A stretch of 64,000 nt of DNA, taken from contig JAFKFV010000016.1 of the NCBI GenBank assembly GCA_017307955.1, forward strand, positions 165,122-229,121, written 5' to 3'. Within the stretch, counting starts at the first letter, position 1. The number at the start of each line of letters is the position of its first letter. Both the position numbers and the translations under genes were made by a program. Source of the stretch: Allobosea sp. (GTDB lineage Bacteria > Pseudomonadota > Alphaproteobacteria > Rhizobiales > Kaistiaceae). Under the pieces are notes generated by a model. The model was given only the letters and a program-made list of their open reading frames with translations, did not search any database and had not been told where the DNA came from. Below are positions 15,476 through 24,795 of this stretch, one piece after another.

Positions 15476-16496
15476 GGACGACCTTCAGGACGACGGCCAG
15501 GATGACGGCGAGGAAATCGTCGACCTCGTGGTCGAGCCGGAGGCGACAGGCAGGCGCCTCGATGCCTGGCTCGCGTCCCGGATCGACACGCTGAGCCGCA
15601 GCCGCATCAAGGCATTGATCGAGAGCGGCCATGTCGCCATCGGCGGCGCGACCATAGTCGAGGCGAAAAAGCCGGTCAATTCGGGCGATGTCGTCCAGCT
15701 CTCGGTCCCCGAAGCCGAGCCGGCCGAGCCCGAGGCCGAGGACATCCCGCTCGACATCGTCTTCGAGGACGATGCGCTGGTGGTGGTCGACAAGCCGGCG
15801 GGCCTCGTCGTGCATCCGGGTGCCGGCAACTGGACCGGCACGCTGGTCAACGCGCTCATCGCCCATTGCGGCGACAGCCTCTCGGGCATCGGCGGCGTGA
15901 AGCGGCCCGGCATCGTGCATCGCCTCGACAAGGGGACCTCGGGCCTGATCGTCGTCGCCAAGACCGACCGGGCGCATCACGGCCTCGCCAAGCAGTTCGC
16001 CGACCATGGCCGCACCGGCCCGCTCGAGCGTGGCTATCTCGCGCTCGTCTGGGGTGTGCCTTCCCTCCCCTACGGTCTCGTCGACGCGCCGCTCGGCCGC
16101 TCGCCCACGAACCGCCAGCGCATGGCGATCGTCAAGCAGGGCGGCAAGGAAGCGATCACGCATTATACCGTCGAGGAGAGCTACGGCACCGCCGACGCGC
16201 CGATCGCCAGTCTCGTCGACCTGAGGCTCGAGACCGGCCGCACGCACCAGATCCGCGTTCATATGGCGGCGCTCGGCCATCCTCTGATCGGCGATCCCGA
16301 CTACGGCAAGGGCTTCCAGACCAAGGTCCAGCGCCTGCCGGAGCCGCTCCGCGATGAGGTGAGCACGTTCGAGCGCCAGGCGCTGCATGCCTGGCTGCTC
16401 GGCTTCGAGCATCCACTGACTGGCGAGACCCTGCGCTTCGAGTCCGAGCCGCCCGAGGATCTCGCGGAACTGATCGAGGGCTTCAAGGCGTTGTGA
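15474..16496 (+). CDS. rluD: RluA/RluD-family 23S rRNA pseudouridine synthase
   Basis: 340 residues from ATG 15474; an ATG at 15444 would add ten residues. An S4 RNA-binding domain occupies residues about 18-75 (RLDAWLASRIDTLSRSRIKA), then the catalytic domain with GIVHRLDKGTSGL, where the Asp is the catalytic residue, and ETGRTHQIRVHMAALGHPL near the C-terminus. The family converts uridines of 23S rRNA helix 69 or related sites to pseudouridine. The gene precedes rpoH on the same strand with 121 bases between, a gene order widely kept in alphaproteobacteria. Confidence 0.88.
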   Translation: MDDLQDDGQDDGEEIVDLVVEPEATGRRLDAWLASRIDTLSRSRIKALIESGHVAIGGATIVEAKKPVNSGDVVQLSVPEAEPAEPEAEDIPLDIVFEDDALVVVDKPAGLVVHPGAGNWTGTLVNALIAHCGDSLSGIGGVKRPGIVHRLDKGTSGLIVVAKTDRAHHGLAKQFADHGRTGPLERGYLALVWGVPSLPYGLVDAPLGRSPTNRQRMAIVKQGGKEAITHYTVEESYGTADAPIASLVDLRLETGRTHQIRVHMAALGHPLIGDPDYGKGFQTKVQRLPEPLRDEVSTFERQALHAWLLGFEHPLTGETLRFESEPPEDLAELIEGFKAL

Positions 16497-16536
16497 TGAG
16501 GCGGGGCGGAACAGCCCTGTTTTCGCTGGATTTGAT

Positions 16537-16545
16537 CCCCATATA
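16537..16545 (+). promoter_or_regulatory. heat-shock-type -10 motif upstream of rpoH
   Basis: CCCCATATA in the rluD-rpoH gap resembles the -10 part of a sigma-32-type promoter. No good CTTGAA-like -35 element lies at the right distance, so this is a weak call. It would suggest that rpoH is partly autoregulated. Confidence 0.25.
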
Positions 16546-16617
16546 GGACCATGCGGGCCGTTGCGGCCGCATTCGGCGTTGGCTTGGAGGCGACGCCGAC
16601 AAGGAAAGGGGGTCTTC

Positions 16618-17538
16618 ATGGCTGCCAAAGCTTCTCTGCCGGTCATCGCTTCGGGCGAGGCCGGTCTCTCGCGCTATCTCGACGAGATCCGGCGCTTTCC
16701 GATGCTCGCCCCCGACGAGGAATACATGCTCGCCAAGGCCTATCGCGAGCATGACGACAGGAATGCCGCCCACCGGCTGGTGACGAGCCATCTGCGTCTC
16801 GTGGCGAAGATCGCCATGGGTTATCGCGGCTATGGCCTGCCGATCGGCGAGGTGATCTCGGAAGGCAATGTCGGCCTCATGCAGGCGGTGAAGCGGTTCG
16901 AGCCCGAAAAGGGCTTCCGCCTCGCGACCTATGCCATGTGGTGGATCAAGGCCTCGATCCAGGAATATATCCTGCGCTCGTGGAGCCTCGTGAAGATGGG
17001 GACGACCGCGAACCAGAAGCGGCTGTTCTTCAATCTCCGCAAGATGAAGAGCCAGATCCAGGCGCTGGACGAGGGTGATCTGCGCCCAGACCAGGTGCAG
17101 CAGATCGCGACCAAGCTCGGCGTCACCAACGAGGACGTCATCTCGATGAACCGCCGCCTCGGCGGCGACACCTCGCTGAACGCGCCGCTGCGCGCCGACG
17201 CCGAGGGGGGCGAATGGCAGGACTGGCTGGTCGACGACAGCGAGAGCCAGGAAACCGTCCTCGCCAACCAGGAAGAGGCGGACAACCGCCGCAAGCTGCT
17301 GAAGGACGCCATGGGCGTGCTCAACGACCGCGAGCGCCGCATTTTCGAGGCTCGCCGCCTGGCCGAGGAGCCGATCACGCTCGAGGAACTCTCGACCGAG
17401 TTCGGCGTCAGCCGCGAGCGCGTCCGCCAGATCGAGGTGCGCGCCTTCGAAAAGGTGCAGAAGGCCGTCAAGCGGGGCGCGCGCGAGCTGGAGCGCGGCC
17501 ACGGCAGTGATGATGAGCTGGAGTCGGCGGGCGCCTGA
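16618..17538 (+). CDS. rpoH: RNA polymerase sigma-32 factor RpoH
   Basis: 306 residues; start chosen at 16618 because GGAAAGGGGG precedes it and MAAKASLPV is the usual alphaproteobacterial beginning. Sigma region 2 is complete (region 2.4 at FRLATYAMWWIKASIQEYIL), the RpoH box QKRLFFNLRK is at residues 133-142, and region 4.2 ends the protein (LEELSTEFGVSRERVRQIEV). It directs core RNA polymerase to heat-shock and oxidative-stress promoters. Likely targets in this window are ftsH, which has a good RpoH promoter, and by analogy with Rhodobacter the two DUF1127/CCUCC-RNA loci. Hyphomicrobiales often carry several rpoH copies; this may be one of them. Confidence 0.95.
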   Translation: MAAKASLPVIASGEAGLSRYLDEIRRFPMLAPDEEYMLAKAYREHDDRNAAHRLVTSHLRLVAKIAMGYRGYGLPIGEVISEGNVGLMQAVKRFEPEKGFRLATYAMWWIKASIQEYILRSWSLVKMGTTANQKRLFFNLRKMKSQIQALDEGDLRPDQVQQIATKLGVTNEDVISMNRRLGGDTSLNAPLRADAEGGEWQDWLVDDSESQETVLANQEEADNRRKLLKDAMGVLNDRERRIFEARRLAEEPITLEELSTEFGVSRERVRQIEVRAFEKVQKAVKRGARELERGHGSDDELESAGA

Positions 17539-17649
17539 TCCAGCAACATTTTGACATCTTCGTGATCGGGGGCCGCTAAGCCCCGGGCGCGCTTGTCCTA
17601 TTGCGACACTTGAGTCACAGTCCGCTCCCGCGAAAATCGGAAACGGATC

Positions 17650-19461
17650 ATGGCGCGCCCGCGTCGTCGGCTCACGGTGATCGCCGCGCTGGACATGGTC
17701 GGGTATTCGGAGCTCGTGCAGCAGGACGAGCTCGGCACGCTTCGCGAGATGCGCGCCATCTACAAGACTCTCGTTCGGCCGACGCTCATCAAGTTCGGCG
17801 CCCACATCATCAAGATGATGGGCGATGGCGGACTCGTGGAATTTCCCAGCGTCCTCGATGCCATCGAGTGGTGCATGGCGTTCCAGACCGCCATGGCCGG
17901 ACGCAATGCGGCGCCGGACCGGCCGAAGATCGAGGTCCGCGCCGCGGTCGTTCTTGCCGATGTCATCCTCTCGGACGACGACCGCTTCGGTGCCGCCATC
18001 GGCTTCGCGATGCGGCTGCAGGCCGCCGCGCCGCCCGGCGGCATCGCCATCACCCATTCCGTCCGCTGGCAGTTGCTCGGCGAGCCGGCCTCGGCCTTCA
18101 AGCCGGTCGGCTTCCTGATGCTGAGGAGCGTCCCCTACCCTGTCGAGGCCTGGTTCTGGGTGCCCCCCGGACGCACGCTCCCCGATGTGCAGCCGACGCA
18201 GAACCAGATGCTCACGCCGGGCGTGCTGGCGCTGCCCGGCCTCGCGGCCGAGCCGCAGGAGGACCAGCGGCCGCTGATCGTCGTGCTGCCCTTCGACGAT
18301 ATCTCCTCGGACCGCAGCTGCGACAGCATCGCCGACGGCATTGCCGAGGAGACGACCGCGACGCTGGCGCATGTGCGCTCGGTCCGCGTCATCGCCCGCA
18401 ACTCCGCCTTCCAGTACAAGGGCCGCGCCGCCGATATCCGGGCGCTCTCGCGCGATCTCGGCGTCCGCTACGTCGTCGAAGGCAGCGTGCGGCGGGCCGG
18501 CGAGCGGCTGCGCGTCACGGCGCAGCTGATCGATGCCGATATGGGGACACATCTCTGGTCGGGCCGGACCGAGGGGACGCTCGATGATCCCTTCGCGCTG
18601 CAGGACGAGGTGGCGATGCAGATCGCCGGCGCGCTGCATTCCGCGATCCGCAGCGCCGAGATCGAGCGCGCCCGCCGCAAGGACGGCGACCATATCCGCG
18701 CGCATGACCTCGTGCTGAAGGCCATGCCGCATTTCTGGGCGCACCGGCGGGAAGACAACGCCATCGCGCTGCGGCTCCTTGATGAGGCTTTGGCCTCGGA
18801 CCCTCGCTCGGGCCAGGCGCTCGGGCTCAAGGCCTGGTGCCTCAGCCAGGAGGTCACCTATCTCTGGTCCGACGATGTCGAGCGCGACAAGCAGCTCGCC
18901 CTGGCGCTGGCGGAGAAGGCCGCGGAAGCCGGCGAGCCCGACGCGCTGGTCTATACGATGATCGGCGCGACGCATTCGATCCTCAGCGTCGACCAGTCGC
19001 GCGCCCGGGTCTTCATCGAGCGGGCGCTGGCGCTCGACCCGACGCTCGCCTGGGCCTGGACGCGGCTCGGCTTCATCCAGGCCTATTCCGGTCAGCCGCG
19101 CGAAGGGCTCGCCAGCCTCCGCCGCGCCATCCTGATCAGCCCCGACGATCCGATCCGCTTCAATGCCTATGCCGGCATGGCGACCTGTCTGTTCCTGCTC
19201 GGCGACTATGCCGAGGCGGCGCGGCAGGCGCGCCAGGCGATCGACGCACGCCCCGGCATGATCTGGGCCTATCGCCTGCTCGCCACCTCGGCGGCGCTCG
19301 GCGGCGACCTCACCCAGGCGCGCGCGGCGATCGCCCGCCTCCTGAACGACCGCCCCGGCATGACGATCGCCGAGGTGCGGCGCGCCGTCCACAATCTCGG
19401 CGGCGCCGAGCTCGACCGCTATCTCGAAGGCCTCCGTCTCGCCGGATTGCCCGAGGGATAA
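17650..19461 (+). CDS. class III cyclase-like protein with TolB-like and TPR domains
   Basis: 603 residues. Residues 8-165 are homologous to class III adenylate cyclases: metal Asp15 (AALDMVGYS), adenine-Lys55 and Asp59 (IIKMMGDGG). But in the segment normally reading GDxVNxAARL the sequence is GAAIGFAMRL: the Asp is Ala115 and the transition-state Asn is Gly118, while Arg122 is kept. The protein is therefore probably a weak or inactive cyclase. Residues about 205-335 form a TolB/FlgO-like alpha-beta domain (IVVLPFDDIS, VRYVVEGSVRR), and the rest is TPR repeats. It stands alone after rpoH; stop codons of this gene and the convergent thiY-like gene are only three bases apart. Confidence 0.82.
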   Translation: MARPRRRLTVIAALDMVGYSELVQQDELGTLREMRAIYKTLVRPTLIKFGAHIIKMMGDGGLVEFPSVLDAIEWCMAFQTAMAGRNAAPDRPKIEVRAAVVLADVILSDDDRFGAAIGFAMRLQAAAPPGGIAITHSVRWQLLGEPASAFKPVGFLMLRSVPYPVEAWFWVPPGRTLPDVQPTQNQMLTPGVLALPGLAAEPQEDQRPLIVVLPFDDISSDRSCDSIADGIAEETTATLAHVRSVRVIARNSAFQYKGRAADIRALSRDLGVRYVVEGSVRRAGERLRVTAQLIDADMGTHLWSGRTEGTLDDPFALQDEVAMQIAGALHSAIRSAEIERARRKDGDHIRAHDLVLKAMPHFWAHRREDNAIALRLLDEALASDPRSGQALGLKAWCLSQEVTYLWSDDVERDKQLALALAEKAAEAGEPDALVYTMIGATHSILSVDQSRARVFIERALALDPTLAWAWTRLGFIQAYSGQPREGLASLRRAILISPDDPIRFNAYAGMATCLFLLGDYAEAARQARQAIDARPGMIWAYRLLATSAALGGDLTQARAAIARLLNDRPGMTIAEVRRAVHNLGGAELDRYLEGLRLAGLPEG

Positions 19462-19464
19462 CGA

Positions 19465-20409
19465 CTAACGCGGGGCGATGGCGTAGCTTTCGACCGGCGG
19501 AATGGCGTCGATCAGGCCGCGCTCCTTCAGGAAGGCCGCGAAGCGGTCATAGCGGCCGGGATCGAGGGCCGCCGGGCGCTTGGCGAAGCGCGGCAGCGTG
19601 TCGAAGAAGGCGGTGCGGTTCAGCCGGTCGTCGAGATCGGGATGCGCCTTGACGAAGATCTGCCACGCCTCTTCCGGATGATTGGTCATGAAGATCGTCG
19701 CCTCCTCGGTGGCGGCGACGAAGCGGGCGACGGCCGGATCCCTGGCGCGGTCGGACTTCGTCACGTAGATCAGTTCGTCATAGGGCGGCACGCCATGCTC
19801 CTCCGGGAAGAAGGCGACGCCCGGCTTGCCCTCGATTGCGAGCTGCGTCAGCTCGAAATTGCGGTAGCCATCGATGACGGCGTCGACCTGTCCCGACATC
19901 AGCGCCGTGGTCAGGTTGAAGTTGACATTTACCATCTCGACATCCTTGGCCGTGAGGCCGGCCGAGCCGAGAATGGCGCCGATATAGGCCTCCTGCAGGC
20001 TGGCGACCGAATAGCCGACCTTTTTGCCCTTGAGATCGGCGAGTGTCTTGATCGGCCCGTCCTTCAGCACGATCAGGCAGTTGAGCGGCGTCTCGACCAG
20101 CGTGCCGACACGGGTCAGCGGCAGGCCCTCCTTCACGTTCAGCATCAGGTCCGGCTGATAGGTGACGGCGATGTCCGCCTGCCCGGCTGCCACCAGACGC
20201 GGCGGCGCGCTGGCATCGGACGGCGCGACGACCTCGACATCGAGATCGCGCGCGGCGAAGAGGCCCTTCTCCTTCGCGATGACGAGCGGCGCATGATCCG
20301 GATTGACGAACCAGTCGAGCAGCACCGTCAGCTTGTCGGCGGCCTCAGCCTCGGCGGCTGACAGAACGAGGGCGAGCGCCAGCGCGGCGCGCCTCAAAGC
20401 AGCATTCAT
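19465..20409 (-). CDS. thiY: ABC transporter substrate-binding protein for thiamine precursor (ThiY-like)
   Basis: 314 residues from ATG 20409 with GAGGAG seven bases before it. A signal peptide is clear (LALALVLSAAEAEA), then the NMT1/THI5-like periplasmic fold (KLTVLLDWFVNPDHAPLVIA, GQADIAVTYQPDLML, DLKGKKVGY). This fold binds hydroxymethylpyrimidine or its formylamino form. The second gene behind a TPP riboswitch, 11 bases after the permease gene, which supports a thiamine-precursor substrate. No ATPase gene follows: the next gene is convergent and unrelated, so ATP hydrolysis must come from a protein encoded elsewhere. Confidence 0.75.
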   Translation of the reverse strand: MNAALRRAALALALVLSAAEAEAADKLTVLLDWFVNPDHAPLVIAKEKGLFAARDLDVEVVAPSDASAPPRLVAAGQADIAVTYQPDLMLNVKEGLPLTRVGTLVETPLNCLIVLKDGPIKTLADLKGKKVGYSVASLQEAYIGAILGSAGLTAKDVEMVNVNFNLTTALMSGQVDAVIDGYRNFELTQLAIEGKPGVAFFPEEHGVPPYDELIYVTKSDRARDPAVARFVAATEEATIFMTNHPEEAWQIFVKAHPDLDDRLNRTAFFDTLPRFAKRPAALDPGRYDRFAAFLKERGLIDAIPPVESYAIAPR

Positions 20410-20420
20410 CGAGCATCTCC

Positions 20421-21242
20421 TCATCGAAGCGAAACCTGTGTTTCCGGCGCCCAGGGCGCGATATGGCGGGTGAGGCTGACGACGGCGGCGCGCAGCAGCA
20501 GCGCCATGGCGGCGAGCAGCGCCAGCGCGGCGAAGACGACATCGGTCTGCGCGCGGCCATTGGCCATCAGCATCGCATAGCCGAGCCCGGCCGAGGCGCC
20601 GACCCATTCGCCGATCAGCGCCCCGACTGGCGCATAGACGGCGGCGACGCGGAGGCCGGAGGCGAGCGCCGGCAGCGCCGAGGGAAGGCGCAGCAGCATC
20701 AGTTCCTGGCCGCGGCGGGCGCGATAGAGGCGGCCGAGATCGAGCAGGCTCTCGTCCGTCCGCGTCAGCCCGTCATGGAAGGCGGAGGCGACGGGGAAGA
20801 AGATGGCGATGGTCGCCATCACGATCTTCGAGCCGATGCCGAAGCCGAACCAGAGCACCAGCAGCGGCGCGATGGCGAAGACGGGGAAGGCCTGTGTCAC
20901 GACGAGGACCGGCATCAGCACGCGGCCGAGCAGCGGCAGGCGCAGCATGAGAAGCGCGAGCAGCACCCCCGTCACGGCGCCGGCGACGAGCCCGATGACC
21001 GATTCGGCGAGCGTGGTCGGGGCATCGCGCAGCCAGAGTTCCGGTCGATTGACCAGCGCCTGCCAGACCCGGAGCGGCGGCGGCAGCATGAAGGGCGGCG
21101 GCGCGAAGATCATCACGACCGCCTGCCACAGCGCGACCAGAGCGGCCGCGATGGCAAGGCCGCGCAGCAGCGGCGGCAGGACGGAGTTGAACGATCGCGC
21201 GAGAGCCAAGGCGGCCGGGTCCCCAAAGAGAGACCGGACCAT
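20421..21242 (-). CDS. thiX: ABC transporter permease for thiamine precursor (ThiX-like)
   Basis: 273 residues from ATG 21242; the open frame continues upstream to 21296, but that region lies inside the TPP riboswitch, so the downstream Met is the start. About six membrane helices are visible, and the EAA loop (AFHDGLTRTDESLLDLGRLY, then RLPSALPALASGLRVA) marks a BPD-type permease of the SsuC/TauC/ThiX group. It is the first gene after the riboswitch and is followed by its substrate-binding partner. The start codon lies about 35 bases downstream of the aptamer, with no strong ribosome binding site, consistent with control of translation. Confidence 0.78.
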   Translation of the reverse strand: MVRSLFGDPAALALARSFNSVLPPLLRGLAIAAALVALWQAVVMIFAPPPFMLPPPLRVWQALVNRPELWLRDAPTTLAESVIGLVAGAVTGVLLALLMLRLPLLGRVLMPVLVVTQAFPVFAIAPLLVLWFGFGIGSKIVMATIAIFFPVASAFHDGLTRTDESLLDLGRLYRARRGQELMLLRLPSALPALASGLRVAAVYAPVGALIGEWVGASAGLGYAMLMANGRAQTDVVFAALALLAAMALLLRAAVVSLTRHIAPWAPETQVSLR

Positions 21243-21276
21243 GCGCGAATGCGAGCGAACCGACTGGCTGAAGCCT

Positions 21277-21365
21277 TCCCGTCCCTTCGCCGGCATGACC
21301 CGGATCAGGTTCTAAGGGTTCGGCCCCAGGCCATCTCAGCTCGCGTTCGCGAACACCCCTCGGAA
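21277..21365 (-). promoter_or_regulatory. TPP riboswitch (THI box)
   Basis: On the minus strand the conserved elements appear in order: AGGGGTG, GCTGAGATGG, ACCCTTAGAACCTGATC, CGGGTCATGCCGGCGAAGGGA. P1 can form between TTCCG (21365-21361) and CGGGA (21281-21277). This is the thiamine-pyrophosphate aptamer, which lowers expression of downstream thiamine genes when TPP is abundant. It precedes the thiX-like permease gene. Confidence 0.95.
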
Positions 21366-21463
21366 TGGCGGCAGGATGGACGAAGGCGGCCGGTGGCGCA
21401 AGACCCGCGCAGCGCTCGTCGCGCGGGTCGTTTCAGAACCGCACGGCGCGCGGCGCTGCGGCC

Positions 21464-23305
21464 TCAGTTGCCCCAGGCGGCGAAGGCCTTGTCGAAGACG
21501 CGCTGGCCGGGCGTGCCCTTTTCCAGCGTCAGGATGGCGCGCTGGTCGTTGTCGTAGACGATCGGGATGTCGATCCAGTTGCGCTCACGCAACAGCGCGA
21601 TGTTCTGCTGCATCGTCGGCCCGTCATTGGCAAACGCGATCCAGAAATAGCCGTCCGCGACCTTGGCGGCGGCGCCATCGAGCGGCTGGCCGCGCGATTC
21701 CTCGGTCGGCTTCATGACCAGCGCCGGAACCGCCTTGATGCCGCCACCCGGGAAGCCGGCCGGCGTATCGATGATGATCTCGACGAGATGGCTGGCCGGC
21801 AGCGCGCTGTCGGTGTTCTTGCGGAAATTGATCGTCACCTTGAGGTCGCGCTCCGGCACCGTCGCGGTGGCGACGATCTCCGGGCCGTTCGGCGTGTCGG
21901 GCTGGAACTTCCAGACGACATTGGCGGCGAGCGCGGTGACGGCGGTGGCGCCGTTGAGCGGCTGCTCGTAGAGGATCGCCTTCTGCGCCACGAGGTCGTC
22001 GCCGGGCGCGGTGCTCTGCGTCGTGGCCGGCGCGGCGTCGGTCTGCGGCGCCGTGGTGCCGGGCAGCGTGACCGGGGCGTCGGCACCGGGAAGCGGCGCC
22101 GTCGGCTCGGCAGCATCCGGGGCCGGCTGAGGCTCGTCGGCGGCGGGCGCGCCGCTGTCCGGCTGCATCACGCCGGCGAGCGGATCGGGCTCCGTGCCCT
22201 CGGCCGGCGGCGTGGCCGTGATAGTGCGCACGGAGCGCGGCACGACATCCTCGGCCGGCGCGTCGCCGAGACGATCGGCATTCTTCGAGCTGCTCGACGC
22301 GGACGGCGCCTCGGCGGTGGGCGCGGCGCCCTTGTCGCCGGAAATGAGATCGCCGATCACATCGTTGACGCGCGCGCGCTGCGACCAGCCGAGCGCGGCG
22401 ATGCCGCCGACCATGAGCAGCACCAGGACGCCGATGATGATGATGGCGGGCAGCCGCGAGGGCCGCGCCTTCTCGACGATGGCGGCAGACTTCGCGGCGC
22501 GGGGACGCTTCTCGCGGCGCGGCCGGCGCTCGGCCGGCTCATCGGCGACGAGCAGGTCCTCGTTGAGGCTGTCCTCCGGCCATTCCGACCGCTCCTCGGC
22601 CGCGACCGGCGCGACGGCGACGTCCTCGGCTCCGGTATCGCGATCGGGATCGAAGGCGGGCTCACGCCGGCGGGAATGCTCGAAGCCCGGCTCCTGGCGG
22701 GAGGCGTCCTCATTGCCGAAATCCTGCGGCGGGGCAGCCTGGCGCGGAGGGGCCTGCAGCGTCGGCTCCTGACGCACGGGCTCCTGACGCGCGGGGCGGC
22801 CGGTGGCGCGGCGGGGCGCATCCTCCGGATCGATCCGCGGCGCCACGTCGGCGCGCGGCTCCGTCGATGCGGCGCGGATCGGCGGCGCCGTGCGCTCGGC
22901 GGCGGAAAGGCCCGGGCGGAAGTCCGGCGGCACCGGCGTCGCGCGCGGCGCGGGGCGCGCCGGAGCTACAGGCGCGGCGGGCTTGGCGCCCTCCTCCGTG
23001 TCGTCTTCTTCCGGCGAGCGCATGACCTGCGCGGCCATCGCCTCGGCGGCGGCGGCGGCGGCACGGGCGCGGGCCGGCGACGGGCCGGCCGCGGTCACCG
23101 CCGCCTCGCGCTCGACGCGGCGGATCGCCTCCTCGAGCTCGAGCCGCTGGCGCGAGATCTCTTCCATGCCGAGCGGCGGCGTGATCGCCCTCAGCTGGCC
23201 GAGCAGCGCCGCCCGCGCCTTGTCATAGATCGAGCGGCGCACATCGACGGATTCGTGCTCCAGTCCGCCGACAGCCCTTTTCAGTACCGCGTAATAGTCG
23301 GTCAT
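21464..23305 (-). CDS. large disordered membrane protein A, paralogue of 36844-38052
   Basis: 613 residues from ATG 23305 (MTDYYAVLKRAVGGLEHESV); the frame is open upstream but without start evidence. Residues 1-67 form a compact helical domain that aligns without gaps to the N-terminus of the protein at 36844-38052 (about 25 of 67 identical by hand). A Pro/Arg/Ala-rich, probably disordered region follows up to about residue 280, then one membrane helix (LPAIIIIGVLVLLMVGG), a second Pro/Ala-rich linker, and a conserved-looking beta-rich C-terminal domain from about residue 430 (VVWKFQPDTPNGPEIVATAT, FWIAFANDGPTMQQNIALL). The C-terminal part should be periplasmic. Function unknown. It lies 52 bases upstream of the purA stop. 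Confidence 0.75.
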   Translation of the reverse strand: MTDYYAVLKRAVGGLEHESVDVRRSIYDKARAALLGQLRAITPPLGMEEISRQRLELEEAIRRVEREAAVTAAGPSPARARAAAAAAEAMAAQVMRSPEEDDTEEGAKPAAPVAPARPAPRATPVPPDFRPGLSAAERTAPPIRAASTEPRADVAPRIDPEDAPRRATGRPARQEPVRQEPTLQAPPRQAAPPQDFGNEDASRQEPGFEHSRRREPAFDPDRDTGAEDVAVAPVAAEERSEWPEDSLNEDLLVADEPAERRPRREKRPRAAKSAAIVEKARPSRLPAIIIIGVLVLLMVGGIAALGWSQRARVNDVIGDLISGDKGAAPTAEAPSASSSSKNADRLGDAPAEDVVPRSVRTITATPPAEGTEPDPLAGVMQPDSGAPAADEPQPAPDAAEPTAPLPGADAPVTLPGTTAPQTDAAPATTQSTAPGDDLVAQKAILYEQPLNGATAVTALAANVVWKFQPDTPNGPEIVATATVPERDLKVTINFRKNTDSALPASHLVEIIIDTPAGFPGGGIKAVPALVMKPTEESRGQPLDGAAAKVADGYFWIAFANDGPTMQQNIALLRERNWIDIPIVYDNDQRAILTLEKGTPGQRVFDKAFAAWGN

Positions 23306-23357
23306 CGTTCCATTCTGCCAAGCGGTGCGTCCGGAGGGTCGCCGATGGCCGCCGCGT

Positions 23358-24650
23358 TCAGTCCTGGAAAGGATCCTGGACGAGAATCGTGTCGTCGCGC
23401 TCCGGGCTCGTCGACAGTAATGCAACCGGCGCGCCGATCAATTCCTCGACATGGCGCACATATTTCACGGCCTGGGCGGGAAGATCGTTCCAACGCCGGG
23501 CTCCGGCCGTCGAATCCTTCCATCCCTCCAGGGTCTCGTAGATCGGCTCGACACGCGCCTGCGCGGCCTGAGCCGCCGGCAGATAGTCGATCTCGCGACC
23601 GTCGAGCTTATATCCGACGCAAATCTTGATTTCTTCAAGGCCGTCGAGCACGTCGAGCTTGGTCAGCGCGATGCCGTGGATGCCCGAGGTGCGTACCGTC
23701 TGGCGCACCAGCACGGCGTCGAACCAGCCGCAGCGGCGCTTGCGCCCCGTCACCGTGCCGAATTCGCGGCCGCGCGTGCCGAGGAAATCGCCGATCTCGC
23801 CGGTCTGCTCGGTCGGGAACGGACCCTCGCCGACACGGGTCGTATAGGCCTTGGTGATGCCGAGCACATAGCCGACGGCGCTCGGTCCGACGCCCGAGCC
23901 GGTCGCGGCCTGGCCGGCCACCGTGTTCGACGAGGTCACGAAGGGATAGGTGCCGTGATCGATGTCGAGCAGCGCACCCTGCGCGCCCTCGAACAGGATG
24001 CGCTTGCCGCCGCGGCGCTGCTCGTCGAGCAGGCGCCACACGGAATCCATGAAGGGCAGCACCTTGTCGGCGACCGAGGCGAGCTCCTCGACCAGGACCG
24101 CCGGCTCGATCTCGCTCTGGCCGAGGCCGCGGCGAAGGGCGTTGTGATGGGCGAGCAGCCGCTCGACCTTGTCGCGCAGCACGTCGATATCGGCGAGGTC
24201 CATGACGCGGATGGCGCGCCGGCCGACCTTGTCCTCATAGGCCGGGCCGATACCGCGCTTGGTGGTGCCGATGCGCGTGCCGCTGTTGGAATTCTCGCGG
24301 AAGGTATCGAGGTCGCGGTGCAGCGACAGGATCAGCGCCGCGTTCTCGGCGATGCGGAGATTGTCGGGCGAGACCACGACGCCCTGCGCCGCGAGGCGGT
24401 CGATCTCGGCGACCAGCGCATGCGGATCGAGCACCACGCCATTGCCGATGACGCCGAGCTTGCCGGGGCGCACGACGCCCGACGGCAGGAGGCTCAGCTT
24501 GTAGCTGACGCCGTCGATGACGAGCGTGTGGCCGGCATTGTGGCCGCCCTGGAAACGCACCACGACATCGGCGCGCTCCGACAGCCAGTCGACGATCTTG
24601 CCCTTACCCTCGTCGCCCCACTGCGAGCCGACGACGACCACATTCCCCAT
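23358..24650 (-). CDS. purA: adenylosuccinate synthetase
   Basis: 430 residues from ATG 24650 ([20 protein letters not shown]). The GTP-binding loop [11 protein letters not shown] with the catalytic Asp, GGHNAGHT with the catalytic His, and [20 protein letters not shown] are all present, and the length equals the E. coli enzyme (432). It condenses IMP and aspartate with GTP, the first committed step from IMP to AMP. It follows serA on the same strand with a hairpin between them, so it is probably a separate unit. Confidence 0.97.
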   Translation of the reverse strand: MGNVVVVGSQWGDEGKGKIVDWLSERADVVVRFQGGHNAGHTLVIDGVSYKLSLLPSGVVRPGKLGVIGNGVVLDPHALVAEIDRLAAQGVVVSPDNLRIAENAALILSLHRDLDTFRENSNSGTRIGTTKRGIGPAYEDKVGRRAIRVMDLADIDVLRDKVERLLAHHNALRRGLGQSEIEPAVLVEELASVADKVLPFMDSVWRLLDEQRRGGKRILFEGAQGALLDIDHGTYPFVTSSNTVAGQAATGSGVGPSAVGYVLGITKAYTTRVGEGPFPTEQTGEIGDFLGTRGREFGTVTGRKRRCGWFDAVLVRQTVRTSGIHGIALTKLDVLDGLEEIKICVGYKLDGREIDYLPAAQAAQARVEPIYETLEGWKDSTAGARRWNDLPAQAVKYVRHVEELIGAPVALLSTSPERDDTILVQDPFQD

Positions 24651-24703
24651 TGAAACGGCCTCTCGGCGCCCCACCGGGCGCGTTACGGGATATCCTCACA
24701 TGC

Positions 24704-24730
24704 CTCGCCCCGGCACGGGACCGGGGCGAG
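24704..24730 (-). terminator. strong hairpin between serA and purA
   Basis: CTCGCCCCGG and CCGGGGCGAG pair over 10 bp with a 7-base loop. No T tract follows on the minus strand, so it may be a rho-dependent stop or a leader structure of purA rather than a classic terminator. Confidence 0.45.
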
Positions 24731-24795
24731 AGCGCGCGGACTATATCGATTCCGGCGGGACCATGCGAGCCCCGCCGCAAATCAAGGCTGACTGC

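Noticed and set aside
16483..19392. 969-codon open frame on the minus strand opposite rpoH and the cyclase-like gene
   Set aside because: It covers two well-supported genes and translates to composition-biased sequence without any domain.
21365..23629. 754-codon open frame on the plus strand opposite membrane protein A
   Set aside because: The product is almost pure Arg/Gly/Leu repeats; the minus strand has a start, ribosome context, membrane helix and a paralogue.
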